From assembly GCA_937891015.1 (NCBI GenBank), contig CALAPY010000096.1, positions 1 to 57,074 on the forward strand: 57,074 nucleotides of DNA, in the 5' to 3' direction. Positions 53,836 through 57,074 of the stretch are shown here, piece by piece. This DNA comes from UBA2108 sp002713215. Lineage in GTDB: Bacteria > Bacteroidota > Bacteroidia > Flavobacteriales_G > Salibacteraceae. The notes beneath the pieces are model-generated. The model was not told where the DNA came from. It was given only the letters and a program-made list of their open reading frames with translations, and did no database searches. Numbering within the stretch: the first letter of the stretch is position 1; every line of letters begins with the position of its first letter. Made by a program: the position numbers and the translations under genes.

Positions 53836-54839
53836 TTCAGAATTTTATAGATCAATTCCTTCAACAATTCTCCTTCCGGCATGGAAGCACTTTCAATTCC
53901 CTTCCAGTGATTGTCGCATTCGCGAATGTACCGGATAATGTGGGCGCACTTTCCTGCTGGATACCTCCGGGCTCCCTCAAAATACTGATCGACAAAAAAA
54001 GGAGCAATGCTCAACTGGCTGGCAATGTTTCTCGGATTTTTATCCTTTAAATAGTGAAGGGACAAAATCTTTCCAAAGTAATTGAATAGGGTGGCAATGG
54101 TTAATGGAATCGGATGTTGTTTAGGATTGTCTCCGAAATAATTGATGATCTGATAGGCTTTTACTTCATCTTTTCTACCCAGGGCATTGACTAACTCAAA
54201 GGTGTTGTAATCTTTACTGATCCCGATGTTTTCCTCAATGTGGTGGGTATTTATTTCAATGCCCGGTTCCAATACCAGGGTTAGTTTTTCTAACTCATTG
54301 GAGATCTTCGAAAGGTCATTTCCCAGGTATTCCGTAAGTAAAAACGAGGCCTTTTGTGTAATGCGAAACTTTCGCCTTCTCAAAAATTCAACTACCCAAT
54401 CCGGTATTTTGTTTTCCCGGAGTTCCTTCGATAGAAAGTAAATGCCTTTACTCTGGAGCAGGTTTAAAAACTTACGATCGGCTGTAGTTTTATATTTATA
54501 GCAAATAACCAAAACCGTGGTGTCCATTGGGTTTTGAAGGTATTCACTTAGTCGCTCCTTTAAATCCCGGATTACCTGCGCTTCTTTTATGATTACCACC
54601 TGACGCTCGGCCATCATTGGGAAGCGCTTGAGCGTTTCTACCAGTTGTCCCCATTGTACATCCTGACCATAGAGTACCGTTTGATTAAACGCCTTTTCGG
54701 CTTCGTCCAATACATTTTTTTCGATGTATTCGGTAATCACATCAATGAAATAGGGCTCAGGTCCACTCAGGAAATAAACGGGTTTAAAATCCCTGTCCTT
54801 TACGTTCTTTAGAATGCGTTGATACTCTTTTAATGGCAT
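53832..54839 (-). CDS. holA: DNA polymerase III delta subunit
   Basis: 335 residues of the clamp-loader delta subunit. Typical features are PVYFLSGPEPYFID near the N-terminus, RQVVIIKEAQ (beta-clamp contact region), LGNDLSKISNELEKL and LVNALGRKDEVKAYQI. It opens the sliding clamp within the replicative polymerase. It follows the AMP nucleosidase gene with no gap, and the HsdR-N protein gene runs divergently beyond, an arrangement frequent in Bacteroidota. Confidence 0.9.
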   Translation of the reverse strand: MPLKEYQRILKNVKDRDFKPVYFLSGPEPYFIDVITEYIEKNVLDEAEKAFNQTVLYGQDVQWGQLVETLKRFPMMAERQVVIIKEAQVIRDLKERLSEYLQNPMDTTVLVICYKYKTTADRKFLNLLQSKGIYFLSKELRENKIPDWVVEFLRRRKFRITQKASFLLTEYLGNDLSKISNELEKLTLVLEPGIEINTHHIEENIGISKDYNTFELVNALGRKDEVKAYQIINYFGDNPKQHPIPLTIATLFNYFGKILSLHYLKDKNPRNIASQLSIAPFFVDQYFEGARRYPAGKCAHIIRYIRECDNHWKGIESASMPEGELLKELIYKILN

Positions 54840-55613
54840 TTAAGCAAACTTGAGGTGTTTTACCGTATGGCCATTTTCTTTCAGCTGGTTCAATGATTCA
54901 ATTCCAATTTTTATATGAATTTCACCAAAGTTCTTACTCACTTTTTCATCGGTTGAGTGCGTCTTTACCCCTTCAGGAATCATAGGTTGATCGGAAACCA
55001 ACAGAAGAGCACCACTTGGAATTTCGTTCGAAAAACCAACAATAAAAACCGTGGCAGTTTCCATATCAATTCCCATACACCGGGTAGTTCTGAGGTAGTC
55101 CTTGAACTTTTCGTCAAACTCCCAGACCCGGCGGTTGGTGGTAAATATGGTTCCTGTGTAATAATCCAATGAATTGTCCCGAATAGTAGTCGATACTGCC
55201 TTTTGAAGGCTAAACGCAGGTAGTGCCGGAACTTCAGGAGGCAAATAATCGTTTGAAGTACCTTCTCCCCGGATTGCAGCAATGGGTAATATAAAATCGC
55301 CCAATCGGTTTTTCTTCTTAATGCCTCCGCATTTTCCTAAGAAGAGAACTGCCTTGGGTGAAATGCTGCTCAGTAGATCCATTATAGTAGCAGCATTGGC
55401 ACTTCCCATTCCGAAGTTGATCATGGTAATGTCTCCTGAAGTTGCAATGGGCATGGCTGCCGATGTATCTACGATTTCAGTACCGGTCAAGGAACAAAAA
55501 TCGCGAAGGTATTTTTTAAAGTTGGTTAGTAAAATATAAGATCCAAATTGGTTCAATTGTGCCCCGGTATAACGAGGTAACCAATTTTCGGTAATTTCTT
55601 CTTTCGTTTTCAT
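54840..55613 (-). CDS. amn: AMP nucleosidase / nucleoside phosphorylase-family protein
   Basis: About 257 residues of the PNP/UDP fold. Motifs include MINFGMGSANAATIMDLL, VLFLGKCGGI, LPIAAIRGEGTSNDYLPPEVPA and the conserved CMGIDMETATVF with base-binding residues. It resembles the short Bacteroidota AMP nucleosidases that split AMP into adenine and ribose 5-phosphate. A TTG at 55619 is in frame; ATG 55613 (MKTKEEITENW) is more likely. Confidence 0.85.
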   Translation of the reverse strand: MKTKEEITENWLPRYTGAQLNQFGSYILLTNFKKYLRDFCSLTGTEIVDTSAAMPIATSGDITMINFGMGSANAATIMDLLSSISPKAVLFLGKCGGIKKKNRLGDFILPIAAIRGEGTSNDYLPPEVPALPAFSLQKAVSTTIRDNSLDYYTGTIFTTNRRVWEFDEKFKDYLRTTRCMGIDMETATVFIVGFSNEIPSGALLLVSDQPMIPEGVKTHSTDEKVSKNFGEIHIKIGIESLNQLKENGHTVKHLKFA

Positions 55614-55837
55614 ATGCAAAGCAAACTTACTTATATATCCTTTTCTCCTAACATCTTTGGACCTTTGCGGAATTCAAAAAAGGAGCATGGAACAATTCAA
55701 TTTGTTTCAATCTTCCTTCTTCTCAAAAATTTTGAATTCTCACAACCGGTTGGTTGCTGCGATATCCAAATTTTTTCGGACGTCGAATATTTTTACAAAT
55801 TGAATTGCGCAAAGGCCCCTTATGTTTTCTTTGTGTG

Positions 55838-56296
55838 GTGGAAAAATTGAACCTGCCATCCTACGAGTTTAAAATAAAAGCGGAGAAAGAAAAGCTTTAC
55901 ATTTTTGACTCCATTCGCAAAAAGATGTTGGTGCTTACACCCGAGGAATGGGTACGCCAAAATTTCATTGAATTCTTGCATCAGGAAAAAGGATATCCCA
56001 AGTCACTAATGAAGCAGGAATTGGGGATGAAGTACAACCGAATGGATAAACGAAGCGATATCGTTTGCCACAATACAGAAGGAGTTCCACTTGTTTTGGT
56101 TGAATGCAAACGCCCTCAGATTAAGATTACTCAGAAGACTTTTGATCAGATTGCCCGTTACAACATGGTGCTTAAAGTTCCCTTTCTGGCGGTAACCAAT
56201 GGTCTGGAACATTATTTCTGCGAAATAGATCATGAAAACAAGCGGTATACTTTCATTCCGGAAATACCGCCATACGAACAATTGGTAAACTCGTAA
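55838..56296 (+). CDS. Stand-alone HsdR N-terminal domain protein (PD-(D/E)xK nuclease-like)
   Basis: About 152 residues, equal to only the HsdR-N nuclease domain. LTPEEWVRQNFIEFL, KRSDIVCH (metal-binding Asp), LVLVECKRP (Glu-x-Lys) and FDQIARYN are present, so the active site looks complete. Small proteins of this type near holA are common in Bacteroidota and seem to be chromosomal housekeeping rather than restriction genes. The start is uncertain: GTG 55838 or TTG 55847 are the likely choices. It shows the same motifs as residues 23-110 of the island's R-M fusion protein. Confidence 0.75.
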   Translation: MEKLNLPSYEFKIKAEKEKLYIFDSIRKKMLVLTPEEWVRQNFIEFLHQEKGYPKSLMKQELGMKYNRMDKRSDIVCHNTEGVPLVLVECKRPQIKITQKTFDQIARYNMVLKVPFLAVTNGLEHYFCEIDHENKRYTFIPEIPPYEQLVNS

Positions 56297-56330
56297 AGAA
56301 CAGTAACTTTATTAGCTCTAAAATTCTGTG

Positions 56331-57074
56331 GTGAGGAAAATCATTTCATTGGTATCGATCGTATTAAGCGTGGGGCTATGTGCTCAGGAGAAAAGTTTTG
56401 GGAATTTATGGCTTCAGGCATCTGATTTTGGACAAAGCGATCGACCTATTTCCATTTTTGTAAAAGGAGATTTAACTCAAATTGAAAGTTCCTTGTATAG
56501 CATAAACGGGACACTGAAACATTCTTTTAGGGGATACCATTCTGTCGTTTTGCCCGAGAGTAAACTAAAAAAGTTTATTAGCCAACCGTTTGTAACTCAC
56601 TTTATATTCGATGGTGGTACAGGACAACCGTTAATTAACGTTTCCAAGAAAAATACAAAGGCCGATCAATCGGTAATATATAAAGGAGAATCCTGGGGGA
56701 CCTACAAGGGGCGCAATGTGGTTATGGGAATTATTGATACGGGAATTGATTTTGGTCAACCCGATTTCCAAACCAAGGGTAAAAAAACACGAATAGTCAA
56801 AATATGGGATCAAACACGAAATCAGGACACTACTATTCGTCCCAGCTATGGTTATGGTGAGGTATATGATAGCAGTTCGATAAATGCCGGCACATGCCCT
56901 CACGTAGACCCAAACAACTATCACGGCCATGGAACCATGGTTAGTGGAATTGCAGCTGGTAATGGAAATTCGGTACCCGACTCCATAGCTGACTATAGCG
57001 GTTATGCTTCCGAATCACCAATAGTTTTTGTTGCCTCCGATTTTGGTGCAAGCAATTGGACGCAAACCGTGGCC
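56331..57074 (+). CDS. Secreted subtilisin-like (S8) serine protease, 3' partial
   Basis: An open frame from GTG 56331 (GTG 56328 also possible) runs 248 codons off the window end. A signal peptide (IISLVSIVLSVGLC) precedes a prodomain-like region; the S8 domain shows Asp136 (GIIDTGID) and His200 in HGHGTMVSG. The serine lies beyond the window. It probably carries a T9SS sorting domain at its missing end, like the other subtilase here (inference). Confidence 0.85.
   Translation, partial: MRKIISLVSIVLSVGLCAQEKSFGNLWLQASDFGQSDRPISIFVKGDLTQIESSLYSINGTLKHSFRGYHSVVLPESKLKKFISQPFVTHFIFDGGTGQPLINVSKKNTKADQSVIYKGESWGTYKGRNVVMGIIDTGIDFGQPDFQTKGKKTRIVKIWDQTRNQDTTIRPSYGYGEVYDSSSINAGTCPHVDPNNYHGHGTMVSGIAAGNGNSVPDSIADYSGYASESPIVFVASDFGASNWTQTVA

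Noticed and set aside
55614..55850. 78-codon frame between AMP nucleosidase and the HsdR-N gene
   Set aside because: No domain, composition typical of intergenic DNA, and it overlaps the start of the HsdR-N gene in another frame.
56631..56930. 99-codon minus-strand frame
   Set aside because: It lies antisense within the open frame of the 3' partial subtilase, which has clear Asp and His motifs.

Overview
The window reads as a chromosome segment of a Bacteroidota bacterium, most likely a marine-type Flavobacteriales. Evidence: several secreted proteins with C-terminal type IX secretion sorting domains, promoters of the Bacteroidota type (TTG about 20 bases before TAnnTTTG), weak Shine-Dalgarno signals, and the holA / AMP nucleosidase / stand-alone HsdR-N neighbourhood common in this phylum. 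The species cannot be named from the sequence alone.

Left flank (1-27067) is ordinary core genome: a GT-C glycosyltransferase with TPR repeats (cut by the window edge), a GT2 glycosyltransferase, an ABC ATPase, ung, a GNAT acetyltransferase, an L,D-transpeptidase-like protein, tRNA-Lys(UUU), aroK, a reverse-strand cluster (rlmD, TPMT-like methyltransferase, PRTase), rocD, rarA, small membrane and lipoproteins, two large T9SS-exported proteins (a gingipain-like protein and a subtilase), beta-barrel proteins, a frameshifted BamA/TamA-type gene, xth, a parvulin/HupE pair, a T9SS SGNH-like protein and mnmE.

Middle (27050-46173) is a roughly 19 kb integrated element inserted exactly at the 3' end of mnmE. 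It is bounded by an 18-base imperfect direct repeat (15/18 identical), has clusters of TTGTTGCC repeats at both ends (candidate integrase arm sites), and carries a small HTH/excisionase-like gene, a tyrosine integrase, two further HTH genes and a BT4734/DUF3987-type primase-like protein. No relaxase or conjugation genes are visible. Its main cargo is a tightly packed six-gene defence operon (33017-42922): XRE regulator, single-chain nuclease-methyltransferase, specificity subunit, OLD-like ATPase-TOPRIM protein, a catalytically degenerate Argonaute, and a DUF262-DUF1524-DUF5655 restriction protein. The joining of a BcgI-like R-M pair to an Argonaute, an ATPase-TOPRIM nuclease and a GmrSD-like protein under one regulator is the most striking content. 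Downstream lie about 1.15 kb of highly structured non-coding DNA, a small element protein, an unknown protein with a textbook Bacteroidota promoter, and a secreted-type nuclease homologue.

Right flank (46174-57074) returns to core genes: a TetR regulator with an ABC / HlyD / TolC-type export operon whose ABC nucleotide-binding motifs are degenerate, a CutA-like protein, a voltage-gated-type potassium channel, an AI-2E family transporter, holA, AMP nucleosidase, a stand-alone HsdR-N domain protein and the 5' part of another subtilase running off the window.
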